From Hemerocallis citrina (Eukaryota; Streptophyta; Magnoliopsida; Asparagales; Asphodelaceae), in contig CM030362.1 in assembly GCA_017893485.1 (NCBI GenBank), positions 182,922,175 through 182,986,174 on the forward strand: a DNA stretch of 64,000 bases. The letters run 5' to 3'. Each line of letters starts with the position of its first letter. Position 1 is the first letter of the stretch. The position numbers and the translations under genes are program-made. Of the stretch, positions 54,240 through 64,000 are shown one piece after another. The notes under the pieces were generated by a model. The model saw only the letters and a list, made by a program, of their open reading frames with translations. It did no database searches and was not told the origin of the DNA.

Positions 54240-56000
54240 CGGCAGGTTTTTTTGCCGCATACGAGGGTCGGCTCCTCGGCGCCTCGGCTCGGAGGATAAG
54301 TGCCTCGGCTCGGAGGATCCGAGGTACGTGGCATCATCTGGGCCGTCCATCTCAGCGTGGATCCCCATAAAATGCTATCTTGTCGTTTAGTGGACGTGGC
54401 AGGATCTGGGCCGTCCATCATGACGAGCGTGCTTTTTTACAAGATCCAACGGCTGATATGGGTCGGCGTGTTTTTTTGCCATATACGAGGGTCGGTTCCT
54501 CGTCATCTCGGCTCGGCCTTACCCTTTACGAGGTACGAGGGTCGGTTCCTTGTCTCCTCGGTTCGGAGGATTGGACCCCCGGGTCAGAGGATGATTCCTC
54601 GTCTCCTCGGTTCGGAGGATTGGTCCCCCGGCTCAGAGGATGGTTCCTCGGCTCGAACCCTCCAAGGTACGTGGATTCATCTAGGCCGTTCATCTCAGCG
54701 CAGATCCCCATAAAATGCTATCTTGTCGTGTAGTGGACGTGGCAAGATCTGAACCGTTCATCATGACGAGCGCGCTTTTTTACAAGATCTAACGGCTGAT
54801 AAGGGTCGGCGAGTTTTTTGTCATATACGAGGGTCGGTTCCTCGTCATCTCGGCTCGGAGCCTCAGTGCTGTTGGCCGAGGCGCTGAGTTGGATATTTTG
54901 AAGGAAGCGTCCCTTGATAGTTCCATTTTTTCGAGCCCAGTGGCTCGGCTGCTCGACTAAGCTGTTCGGTAGCTCGGTTGAGCAGGCCGATGGCAGGCAG
55001 TTCGAAAGGTACACGTGGTCGGATCTGGTCCGTCCATCATGGCGCGAATCACGAGGATGGGGTTCAGATCACGAGAAAACGTTATCTTGTCGTTTTGTGG
55101 GCGTGGCAAGATCTGAACCGTCCATCGAATTCTGACGCGAATTTTGGAGAGATCCGACGGTAACTTCGCCTCGGAAGGATTTTTCTCCATATACGAGGGT
55201 CGGTTCCTCGTCATCTCGGCTCGGAGCCTCAGTGCTGTTGGCCGAGGCGCTGAGTTGGATATTTTGAAGGAAGCGTCCCTTGATAGTTCCATTTTTTCGA
55301 GCCCAGTGGCTCGGCTGCTCGACTAAGCTGTTCGGTAGCTCGGTTGAGCAGGCCGATGGCAGGCAGTTCGGAAGGTACACGTGGTCGGATCTGGTCCGTC
55401 CATCATGGCGCGAATCACGAGGATGTGGTTCAGATCACGAGAAAACGTTATCTTGTCGTTTTGTGGGCGTGGCAAGATCTGAACCGTCCATCGAATTCTG
55501 ACGCGAATTTTGGAGAGATCCGACAGTGACTTCGCCTCGGAAGGATTTTTCTCCATATACGAGGGTCGGTTCCTCGTCATCTCGGCTCGGAGCCTCAGTG
55601 CTGTTGGCCGAGACGCTGAGTTGGATATTTTGAAGGAAGCGTCCCTTGATAGTTCCATTTTTTCGAGCCCAGTGGCTCGGCTGCTCGACTAAGCTGTTCG
55701 GTAGCTCGGTTGAGCAGGCCAATGGTAGGCAGTTCGGAAGGTACACGTGGCCGGATCTGGTCCGTCCATCATGGTGCGAATCACGAGGATGAGGTTCAGA
55801 TCACGAGAAAACGTTATTTTGTCGTTTTGTGGGTGTGGCAAGATCTGAACCGTCCATCGAATTCTGACGCGAATTTTGGAGAGATCCGACGGTGACTTCG
55901 CCTCGGAAGGATTTTTCTCCATATACGAGGGTCGGTTCCTCGTCATCTCGGCTCGGAGTCTAGGTGGCGTTGGCCGAGGCGCTGAGTTGTTTTGAAGGGA
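54240..56000 (-). repeat. Promoter-proximal tandem repeats of Tat-3 (366 bp period)
   Basis: Three nearly identical units 366 bp apart between about 54830 and 55930 (marker ctcggagcctcagtgctgtt), plus shorter related pieces from 54240. Each includes gaaaacgtta(t)cttgtcgttttgtgg and agatctgaaccgtccat, cores that also occur in the Tat-2 and Tat-1 arrays. The neat 60-160-residue frames inside recur only because the DNA repeats. Confidence 0.9.
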
Positions 56001-56099
56001 CTCGGTAGCTCGGTTGCTTAGCCAGGCTGTTCGATAGCTCGGCTTGGCAGACCGGTGGCTGGGTCGTTGACTTGAGCGATTTGAAGAGTTTTTTGCTTT

Positions 56100-56203
56100 T
56101 CGTAACGTCGCAACTTTCCGCTTGGCGCTTTGGCTTCTTAGTGGGCCTTTGAGGTTCCCAAGGAGGCCCACTATCACTTGGGGTTATAAGTTTTCACTCC
56201 CCC
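56100..56203 (+). promoter_or_regulatory. Antisense promoter module of Tat-3
   Basis: TTATAAGTTTTCACTCCCCC at 56184-56203, about 190 bp before the ORF1 ATG, with TGGGCC (56142) and GGCCCA (56165) upstream and an AACGT core at 56103. It is the counterpart of 9728-9800 and 36876-36970. Confidence 0.62.
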
Positions 56204-56393
56204 ACCTCCAAGCTCATTTCTTACTTTTCAGTCCAAGTTCACTTTTGTTCTCTAAGTTCTCTATTAGCGGTGACTCTTGCTTCAAGGTGGTGACGTTAGT
56301 TGTCGCGTGGGCCAGGCGATTTCCGGCGAGCACGTTCCGACCGTGAACGTCACTTCAAAGGTCAGTCTACTTAGCCTTAGCTTTTTTCTAGAG

Positions 56394-58591
56394 ATGTCAA
56401 GAGTGAACTCGGGGAGTGGGGCCTCGTCTTCGGGCGATGATGGCGCCGAGGAGAGGAGAAGGGCGGAGGTCCGAAGGAAGGGAAAGCAGGTCGCCGAACC
56501 GTCGGCTACCGAGGCGAGGCAGGAGAAGAAGAAGAGGATGGTGGCGACCCAATCTCCCGTGGTTGAGGTGATTGTGGAAAACCCGAAGCAAGCTCCCGAG
56601 ATGGGACGATATCCCTCTGTTCTGTCCGGGCATTCGGGGGTCAGGAAGTACGAGGGCGACCTTTTGGAGAAAGCGGTCTACGGAAAGTCGAAAATCCTTG
56701 AAGAACCCAATCCGGCCCTTCCCACCGAAGCCGACGAGCTCACTTCGGTGCTATCCGAGAGGGATCTCCTTCGGATCAGAAAGGGATTCGCCATTCCTCC
56801 GGAGTACAAGCTGATGATCCCCGGCCCCGGGATGCGAGCGAATTCCAAGCTGTCATCGTCGGATATGTGCATGTTCGACTTCGACTCCTTGAATGCCGGA
56901 CTACGTTTTCCGCTGCATCCTTTCATCCTCCAGATCCTCGGCTGGTTCTGTCTCGCGCCGACCCAATTCATGCCGAACACATGGCGTCACGTGAATGCTT
57001 TCTTGCTTTAGTGCCACAAAGCTAAAGTAGAGCCGGACCTAACAGTCTTCCGAGGCCTGTATCGGATAAACCGGATGCACAAGACGGAGCATCGGTTTTA
57101 CTTGGGGCCGAGGAAGGGTGTTAGGATTATAGAGAACCCGGACTCAATTAAGGGTTGGAAAGAGAAGTATTTTATACTAAGGGGTGAGGCGATACGGCAC
57201 ATTCCGACCCGGTGGAAAGTGGAGGTGCCGAAATTTGCGAGAGTCGACCCTGTACTGTCTGAGGCCGAGGAGGAGGTGGCGAGGAAGATCATGGCCCTTC
57301 CCTTGCTGAGTTGGAGGGAGTTGACGGAGGAGGTGCTGTTCGGGTCCGGCCTTAGCCCCATCGACCCGAGTATGCTCCTGACATCTCATTTATTTTCGTT
57401 TTTCTTTCAAGTCTTTAGTTCGTCTTGCTCACTCGTTTTTTGTTGTCCGATGCAGAAGCGATGAAGATTGATTTCAACACTATGATGGCCGATAGGTCCA
57501 AGTTGGCCGGGGGCAGAAAGAGGAAGAGGGCGACCGTGGCTGCCTCGTCGACTCCGCAGCCCACGGTCGCCTCTACCACCACCCCGCCTCCTTCGGCCAC
57601 TGAGGTGCCTTCGGAGGTGGTTGTTGCCGAGGAGTCCTCGGTCCCTGTGGCCCCGACCGTGATTGAGGGGGTCTTTGATGTTAACGCGGCACTGGCGCTC
57701 GAGGCTCCGTCGTTGACCAAAGCGGCCGAGGAAATCCTGACCGAGCAGCACAAGCAATTGTTTGTGCCGAACTGGCGGGTGAAGAATCACGACGGATTCC
57801 TCGACAACTCGCAGATGTCGGTGCAGGTCGTCAAGCACTTGGCGACGCCGAAGGACAGAGCCGCACTGAAGGCGGGGACGGTCGGCGACGACACATATGA
57901 AGTGGCTCGGTCGCTCGTTTCGGTAAGTGTCTTCTTGCGAATTTCTTCAAGTTTGCTGCTCGGCTTGCACATTGCTCTGATCGTTGTCTTTGCAGGCCAC
58001 CTGCCACTTCGGCCACCTCCTCGAGACGTTCGCCGCGCAGGTGAAGGAGCTGATGGCCGCCAGCGACAAGGACAGGGCGGAGAAGGTCAAGGCGGTTCGG
58101 CAGCTCGGGCCGAGGCCTTGGAAGTCCGGGTCACCGATCTTGTGGCGGACTTGGAGAGAGTCAAGGGGCGACTTGATGCGGAGTCTGCCAAGGCCACGAA
58201 GGCTGCCGAGGAGCTGGCCGCGTCGGCGAAGTCTCTGGCCAACCTGAAGGCGGAGAAGGAGGCGCTGGCCGTGAACATTAGGGCCGAGGTAGAGGCCGAG
58301 GTCGAGGCTGAGGTGAAGAAACACATGGCCGAGAACATGGAGAGGTCCTATCAGAGGGCACTCGACCATGTTCAGGATCGTGTCCCCGGCTTCGAGCGGG
58401 TCGGCTACAGACTGTGGCCCGGGGCGCCCTCAGGCGGTGGGGAGGACGGAGGCGAAGGCGACGAGGTCGAAGGCGATGACGAGGAGGAGGAGGTCGACCC
58501 ACCTGTGGCGAACGCCCAGGTCGAGGGGAGGATCGAGGGGCCATCTGGCGACGCGCTCGAGGTCGAAGCGGCGACGCAGGTGGACCCCTGA
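56394..58591 (+). pseudogene. Antisense ORF1 of Tat-3, best preserved copy, two introns
   Basis: Starts MSRVNSGSGASSSGDD, with a basic low-complexity head. The core domain reads RFPLHPFILQILGWF, QFMPNTWRHVNAFLL, FYLGPRKGVRIIENPDSIK and LPLLSWRELTEEVL. Inferred introns are 57370-57455 (gtatgctcc...gatgcag) and 57923-57995 (gtaagtgtc...ttgcag). Exon 2 encodes EQHKQLFVPNWRVKNHDGF. Exon 3 is a coiled coil (KKHMAENMERSYQRALDHV) and a strongly acidic tail ending TQVDP. Only two lesions are evident: a CAG-to-TAG stop at 57009 and a frameshift near 58100. It resembles Pfam Transposase_28 from memory; no catalytic residues can be assigned. Note the stop-free 57425-58591 frame reads through intron 2. 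Confidence 0.8.
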
Positions 58592-58654
58592 TCCCCTCGC
58601 AAAATTTTGTAGTTTTTTGTTTTGTTTTCTCTTTCAAACAGTGTAATGCCTTTT

Positions 58655-58670
58655 GCGGACTGGCCACCGC
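58655..58670 (+). other. 16-nt conserved box, Tat-3 copy
   Basis: GCGGACTGGCCACCGC, identical to the other two copies, 64 bp after the ORF1 stop, preceded by TGTAATGCC and followed by AATGAA. Confidence 0.6.
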
Positions 58671-58772
58671 TTTTGATGATGAATGAAAAGTGTTGTGTTT
58701 TGATTTTGGACTTCTGTCTAAGTGTTTGGTTCGGCCATATAGTATTTCAATGTTGCTCCTTTCTCATTTCAG

Positions 58773-59532
58773 ATTGCCGAGCAGATCCTTATCACCTCGG
58801 CGGATCGGCGCCGAGCAGAGTTATTTCAGCGATCCCGGGAGGATCGTCTCAAGGGCGAGGTTCATCTGACGAGGAGAATACTTTATAATGTAGAGAAGAG
58901 GAATAGTGAGCTGTTGGTCGAGCTGCATCATCTGCGGATAGTCGAGGCCGAACTATCTGCGAAGGAGGAAGAGTTGGTTCGGGTTTCGGCCGAACGAGAT
59001 GACTTCGCAAGGAAGGTAGAACAGTTGCAAAGGGTGACGGTCGACAAGAGCATCGAGGTGACCCACTTCCAACAGCGCCGAGTTTCCTGGTTCGGCGAAA
59101 CTTCCTCGATTCAAAGTGATTGTGAAGGACGACACGCTGAAGGATCGGATCGTCGAACTGGAGGAAGTGGTTGCTCGGCTCAAGCCTCAGCCGGTGAGGG
59201 CTAACGTCCGGAGCACCTCGTGCACTCGCGAAGAGATTGAGCGAGGGATTACGTTTTATCAAGCCGCGAGCCGAACCCCCATCATAGGTAGGACAGCAGC
59301 CGACGCCCAAAGTCGGGTAGCGATGTCTTCAAGTGGTGCTTCGGTTGGAGCGACTGTCAGGGTCAGTGGCGAGGGGGCGTCTCGATTCGTCGGTCTAGAG
59401 ACGAGCTCGGAGGTCAAGAAGCGCCGACCCAAGGTGTCGCTGAATCGGGCGTCCCCCTTCCGCGGCGGCAGTAAACGGGTCGTGTCTTGTCTTTGGACTT
59501 CCGAACTGTGTCTTGTTGTAATCTTTTTGTAA
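58773..59532 (+). pseudogene. Antisense ORF2 of Tat-3 (coiled-coil protein), frameshifted
   Basis: Begins after ttctcatttcag. It reads a coiled coil (VEKRNSELLVELHHLR, AKEEELVRVSAERDDFARKV) to near 59080, then shifts frame and ends with the conserved C-terminal block: PVRANVRSTSCTREE, ITFYQAASRTPII, ADAQSRVAMSSSGA, RPKVSLNRASPF. It extends past the end of the other copies by about 20 residues before a stop at 59530. It corresponds to 33418-34257 and 6288-7005. Confidence 0.72.
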
Positions 59533-59550
59533 ATTTATCCAAGTTATATT

Positions 59551-59556
59551 AATAAA
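59551..59556 (+). terminator. AATAAA poly(A) signal of the Tat-3 antisense unit
   Basis: AATAAA 19 bp past the ORF2 stop, in the same place as in the other two copies. The following 500 bp to 60080 contain no gene that I can recognise. Confidence 0.65.
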
Positions 59557-60084
59557 ATTGGAGTTGATTTATCCGAACTGTCCTTTGCTGGCTTCTTGTT
59601 GTGCTGTAATTGCGCTAGCTAGGGTTGGCTCGAAATGAACCGCGAGGCGAGTGTTTGCTTCGTCGAGCATCTTGGCCTCGAAACTCACGCTTTTGCCGCG
59701 GTTCTGACCCTTGCTCGGCGCCTTCAGGTGCGGCTCGGTGCGGCGGCTAAGGTACAGCTGTTTCGAAGCTGCGGCCGCGCGGCCTGATTGGGAGCGCGGG
59801 CCCTAGGCCGTCCGAGCGTCGTTCTGAAAAGATGGGACCAGTTCTCTAACAGCATTAATGGTGCTCCGGGATCCGTGGGGGCGTTCCACCTTCCCAACGG
59901 CGTTGAGAGTGGTGCCCTATAATTAATACGCGGCGCTTCAGCTCCCTAGGCGCGACTGTTGGACTCACGAGGGTCATAATGACAGTCTCTTGGGGGAAGG
60001 CTATAAGTACCACACCCCCCTTGTCGTTTTAATCGCAACAATGTTGAGTTTTAGCCCTCGGAGGTATCTGCTTTTTGTGGTTGC

Positions 60085-60485
60085 TCTTCGGAAGGACGGG
60101 TGGTCGTTTTCCACCATGGTCTTCTCCTGACTCTGACGACCCCGATGCGGATGTCAGGGTCAGGGGAGACCATGGTGGAAGAGGTGATGACCAAAGTCCG
60201 GATTCGGGGGATCATGTGTTTCGGAAGGACGGGTGGTCGTTCTTCCACCATGATCTTCTCCCGATTCTGACTGCTCCGATGTGGATGTCAGGGTCGGGGA
60301 AGATCATGGTAGAAGAGGTGATGACCCAGGTTCGGATCCGAGGAAGGAGTTTGCTTCGGGAGGACGGGTGGTCATTCTTCCACCGTGATCTTCTTCCGAT
60401 TCTGACTGTCCCAATGTGGGTGTCAGGGTCGGGGAAGATCATGGTAGAAGAGGTGATGACCCAAATCCGGAACCGAGGAGAGGGT
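60085..60485 (+). repeat. Three tandem hairpin units in Tat-3 (~131-136 bp each)
   Basis: Three units begin with cggaaggacgggtggtc (60091 and 60221) or the variant cgggaggacgggtggtc (60357). Each has a stem in which ccaccatg(g/a)tcttctcc pairs with ggggaagatcatggtgg-like sequence about 45 bp later. The units therefore form successive foldbacks. They are not seen in Tat-2. Confidence 0.8.
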
Positions 60486-60589
60486 TCCCTAAAACCTTAA
60501 CCCAAACTCTTTCGAGGCTCGGCTGGACGCTCGTTCGGCACGGGTCGACTGCGCTTTCGTAGCTTGGTAACCAAAGTGACTTTTGCCGA

Positions 60590-60935
60590 AGGTTGGTTCT
60601 GGTTGCCTGTCGCTCGGCGTTTGGGGCCGAGCGAAGTGAGGTGATCAGAGCCGTTGGATGGTGGCACGAATCTTGAGGCGGGTCCAGTTCCCAAGAAAAC
60701 GTTATCTTGTCGTTTTGTGGACACGTGGCTGAATCAGATCCGTTCATCACACTCTAGCACACATTTTGAGACGATCTGACGGTGGTTTCGCCTCGGAAGG
60801 TTTTTTCGCCATATACGAGGGTCGGTACCTCGTCCGCTCGGCTCGGTGGTCGTGGGGGCAGTTCGGAATGGCCATCTACCTCCGGATCGCTTAAGGACGA
60901 GCCGGTGAAGTAAAGTCGAGCCATAGGACTCCAAA
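60590..60935 (-). other. Second occurrence of the Tat repeat core in Tat-3
   Basis: Contains aagaaaacgttatcttgtcg, the ttttgtggac/acgtgg continuation and atatacgagggtcggt, the same cores as in the 366-bp array at 54240-56000, although it lies on the other side of the antisense genes. No coding sequence. Confidence 0.55.
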
Positions 60936-60939
60936 CCAT

Positions 60940-61590
60940 CGTTAGATTAGTTCAAGGGTTGTGGGAGCAATTCCGAATGATGAACTACTTCTAGCTCGCT
61001 TAGGAGCGAACTTGCGAAGTAGAATCGAGCCAAGTGTTGGACTCCGAACCATTCAACGGCTGTGGGAGCAATTCCGAACGGCGATTTACTTCTGGCTCGC
61101 CTATGGGCGAGCCGGGGAAGTAAAGTCGAGCCGAGTGTTGGACTCCGAACCATCGTTAGATTAGTTCAAGGGTTGTGGGAGTAATTCCGAATGGCGAACT
61201 ACTTCTAGCTCGCTTAGGAGCGAACTTGCGAAGTAGAATCGAGCCAAGTGTTGGACTCCGAACCATTCAACGGTTGTGGAAGCAATTTCGAACGGCGATC
61301 TACTTCTGGCTCGCCTATGGGTGAGCCGGGTAAGTAAAGTCGAGCCGAGTGTTGGACTCCGAACCATCGTTAGATTAGTTCAAGGGTTGTGGGAGCAATT
61401 CCGAATGGCGAACTACTTCTAGCTCGTTTAGGAGCGAACTTGCGAAGTAGAATCGAGCCAAGTGTTGGACTCCGAACCATTCAACGGTTGTGGGAGCAAT
61501 TCTGAACGGCGATCTACTTCTGGCTCGCCTATGGGCGAGCCGGGGAAGTAAAGTCGAGCCGAGTGTTGGACTCCGAACCATCGTCAGATT
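60940..61590 (-). repeat. Dimeric 214-bp tandem repeats of Tat-3
   Basis: Units recur at 214 bp (for example gggttgtgggagcaattccg near 60955 and 61383, and a variant with gtaattcc near 61169). Each 214-bp unit is made of two related ~107-bp halves (ctagctcgcttaggagcgaac against ctggctcgcctatgggcgag). They are homologous to the 115-bp array of Tat-2 and occupy the same place after integrase. Confidence 0.9.
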
Positions 61591-61758
61591 GAAGAGTTAA
61601 AAGCAGAGAGATGTAACAGTAGCAAAAATATGAAAAAACTTTATTTATTAATATCCAATGATCGGCTGCTTCTAAAGTTGCTAGCCGTTATTACAATGAA
61701 AAATAAAAGAAAATTACTACAAGTAACAGGAAAGGAACTGTTCGACATCTCGAATTAC

Positions 61759-63222
61759 TTAGAGAGGCGTTGTTGCTCTCTCTTGGTATTTTAAGAGATG
61801 GTCGACATTCCAAGTCCTGGGAATCTCCCTGCCTTCGAGATCTTCTAGTCTGTATGTGCCGGGGCAGATTTCTTTAGAAATCTTGTAAGGTCCCTTCCAG
61901 TTCGGGGCCAATTTGCTTTTCTGACTAGGGAACGAGATGGCCAACTTTCGGGGGACCAGGTCCTCTTCTTTGAGGTCCGTTGGGCGGACCCTTTTGTTGT
62001 ATGCTAGCTCGATCCTTCTTCGGTAAGTTTGCTGGCGTATGGCAGCTCTCTCTCGGATTTCGTCTATCAGATCTAGACTTGCTCTGAGCTCCTTAGTGTT
62101 ATGTTCTTCTTCATAAGCTATCAGGCGAGGAGAGGGTAACCCGACTTCTAGGGGGATGATGGTCTCGGACCCGTAGGTGAGATTGAATAGGCTCTCGCCT
62201 GTTGGGGTCCGCTTCGTGGTGCGGTAATTCTAGAGCACGTTGGGCAGCTGATCGACCCACAAGCCTTTGGAACACTTGTCTAACCTCTTCTTAATGCCTG
62301 AAAGGATCTGACGGTTGGCATTCTCGGTCTGGCCATTCGACTGAGGATGGGAGACGGAGGAGAACCGGTGTTGTATGGCGAGGTCTTCACATAAAGCACG
62401 GAAGGCAGCCCCCGTGAATTGCGTTCCGTTGTCCGTAATTAGGACCCTGGGGACGCCGAATCGGCAGATCACGCTCTTCCAGAAAAATTGAACAACCTTG
62501 TTCTCGGTAATCGTGGCCAGGGGCTCGGCCTCTATCCATTTCGAGAAATAGTCGACTGCCACGACTAGGAACTTGAGCTGTCCGGGAGCTGGCGGAAACG
62601 GCCCTAGTAAATCCATCCCCCACATTGCGAAGGGGATCAGACTTGATAGGGAAGCGAGTGGTGCTTGTGGAAGGTGTCGGATGTCGGAGTGCTTCTGACA
62701 GGAGCCGCATTGCCGAACGTGTCGTTCGGCGTCCCGTAGGAGAGTGGGCCAGAAATACCCGTAGTTCAACACTTTGCGTGCCAGGGCTCTGGAGCCAGAA
62801 TGGGCCCCGCCGATGTCCTCATGAAGTTCTTGCAGGGCGTAGTCGGCTTGCCCGGGGGAGAGGCACCTCAGGTAGGGTCGACCGTCCACCTGGGTGAAGG
62901 AGCATTTGTACAGGATGCCACCGATTAGTGTGTAACGCTCGGCTTGGGTTCTTACCCTTCGTGCTTCCTTGGGATCCTCGGGGAGGAGTCCGTCCCTTAA
63001 GAATTCGACGAGGGGTTTCATCCAATTGTCTTCGAGGAGGACAGGCAATGTTTCTACGGAGTCCAGTGTTTCGCCCTCTATGCTCGGCTTCAGGAGGACT
63101 TCTATCAATACGGTCTGCTCGAGACCTTGAAGGGAAGATGAGGCTAGTTTGGATAGGGCGTCGGCCTGTGCATTTTCTTCTCGGGGGATCCTTTGGATGA
63201 GGGCCTCTTCAAACAGCGCCAT
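61759..63222 (-). pseudogene. Tat-3 integrase
   Basis: Reads the zinc-binding part (LHEDIGGAHSG, VRQCGSCQKHSD), then the core with MWGMDLLGPFP, ITDNGTQFTG and NGQTENANRQ for the D,D,E triad. A TGG-to-TAG stop at about 62228 ends the long frame. Homologous sequence continues to 61759 with the tail (SKLAPNWKGPYKISKE, NVDHLLKYQERATTPL). The part 62230-63222 is otherwise uninterrupted, so it is better kept than the Tat-2 integrase. Confidence 0.92.
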
Positions 63223-63239
63223 GAGGCTCTTGACTTTGG

Positions 63240-64000
63240 CTTAGTATTTAACCATCCTGTCATCACGTGCCTCATATTCACCGAGGACCTGATTGACGAC
63301 TAGCTGAGAGTCGCTAAAGATTCGGAGGCGTTGCGCCCCTGCATTTCGAGCCATTCCAAGGCCGGCTATGAGCGCCTCGTATTCAGCTTCGTTATTCGAG
63401 GCTTTGAAGTTTATACGGAGGGAGTATTGGAGGATGAAGTCATCTGGGCCTGCCAGGATGACCCCTGCCCTGCTTCCCTCATTGCAAGAGGATCCGTCAA
63501 CATAAACCGACCAGACGGGTGGTCCCTTCATTGTCTGGCTGGACTCGGGGATAGTAGTCTCAACTATGAATTCGGCTAGCGCCTGAGCCTTGATCGCGGT
63601 CCGAGGCTGATAAGTTATATCGTGTTGGCTCAGCTCGATTGACCACTTCATAAGGCGACCCGAAGTCTCGGGCTTGTGAAGAACCTGTTTCAGCGGCTGG
63701 TCGGTAAGAACGACCACCGAATGGGACTGAAAGTACGGGCGAAGCTTTCTCGCTGCCATCACCAGGGCATAGGCCATTTTCTCTATCCTCGGGTACCGGA
63801 GCTCGGCGTGCCGAAGCACTTTGCTGACATAGTAGATGGGCTTCTGAGCCCGCTCTTCTTCCCTCACTAAGACTGCACTGAGGGTCTGCTCGGAGGCTGC
63901 CAGGTAGAGGTAGAGGGGTTCGCCAGAGATCGGTTTGCTGAGGAGAGGGGGATTGACGAGGTAAGCCTTGAGCTGGTCGAAGGACTCCTGTTGCTGCTGC
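63240..64000 (-). pseudogene. Tat-3 RNase H and second RNase H (cut by window end)
   Basis: RNase H (YPRIEKMAYALVMAARKL, LTDQPLKQVL) followed by the archaeal-type RNase H (WSVYVDGSSCNEGSRAGVIL, SNNEAEYEALIAGLGMARNA, RIFSDSQLVVNQVLGEYEA). A TAA at about 63241 separates it from the integrase frame. The reading runs to the window end, where RT would begin. Confidence 0.92.

Larger units (their letters stand above)
53156..64000 (-). mobile_element. Tat-3: Tat-clade element, 3' LTR to second half of pol (cut by window end)
   Basis: A minus-strand element with the mirror image of Tat-2: 3' LTR, purine tract, AT-rich segment, repeat array, promoter, antisense cassette (here on the plus strand), hairpin array, dimeric repeats, integrase, two RNase H domains. 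RT, gag and the 5' LTR lie beyond the window. The left flank atatc (53151-53155) is the expected TSD copy. It inserted into a member of the solo-LTR family. Confidence 0.92.

Noticed and set aside
54075..56177. Repeated 61-, 103- and 111-codon frames
   Set aside because: They recur exactly every 366 bp and exist on both strands; repeat artefacts in Tat-3.
1..64000. CRISPR arrays, rRNA or tRNA genes, bacterial operons
   Set aside because: None seen. Tandem arrays here are contiguous repeats without spacers and belong to retrotransposons; the TGGTATCAGAGC sites are primer sites, not tRNA genes.

Overview
This window is nuclear DNA from a flowering plant. The evidence is a spliced plant fimbrin gene and plant-type transposable elements: Tat-clade Ty3/gypsy with a second RNase H, chromodomain Ty3/gypsy, hAT and Mutator-type MITEs, and a CACTA-like end. 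I saw no bacterial, organellar or viral genes. Almost all of the window is nested transposons, and most boundaries below rest on TG...CA ends and target site duplications (TSDs) read directly from the sequence.

Layout. (1) 1-16796 is a nest. The outermost layer is a gag-only chromovirus derivative on the plus strand (TR-GAG copy 3, 11749-16796). Its 5' LTR is cut by the 3' LTR of a Tat element (Tat-1: 2185-2288 plus 6114-11748). Tat-1 was hit by two minus-strand TR-GAG copies: copy 1 (1-2184, running off the window) and copy 2 (2289-6113, complete, TSD CTAAT, with one uninterrupted 593-residue reading frame). Two hAT MITEs lie inside TR-GAG copy 3. (2) 16893-17555 is a Mutator-type MITE. (3) 17743-19405 holds the first five exons of a fimbrin gene on the minus strand, the only host gene; its later exons are not in the window. 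(4) 19855-25540 holds foldback MITEs, a LINE-like retroposon and unassigned DNA. (5) 25560-48437 is a decayed chromovirus (X) split by a complete 13.6 kb Tat element (Tat-2, 25962-39527, TSD GGTAT) and by a 3.6 kb solo LTR (39911-46950, TSD CTTTG). That solo LTR carries a second solo LTR of the same family (40488-43896, TSD ACGAC). (6) 49113-52229 starts with a CACTA-like terminus followed by decayed exon-like segments. (7) 52230-53155 is an inverted piece of the solo-LTR family. (8) 53156-64000 is a third Tat element (Tat-3, minus strand, cut by the window end).

The most interesting system is carried by all three Tat elements between integrase and the 3' LTR, antisense to gag-pol. It looks like a complete plant transcription unit: a TATA module with TGGGCY boxes, a leader, ORF1 (matching the 'putative gypsy type transposon' domain as I recall that family) with two introns at the same places in all copies, a 16-nt box identical in all copies, a second coiled-coil ORF2 entered through a splice acceptor, and an AATAAA signal. 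It is flanked by tandem repeats on both sides. Antisense ORFs are known in Tat-clade elements; the conserved two-ORF, two-intron organisation is what I would follow up. The second theme is the TR-GAG family, which fuses gag directly to the integrase tail and chromodomain remnant and has lost protease, RT, RNase H and the integrase core.
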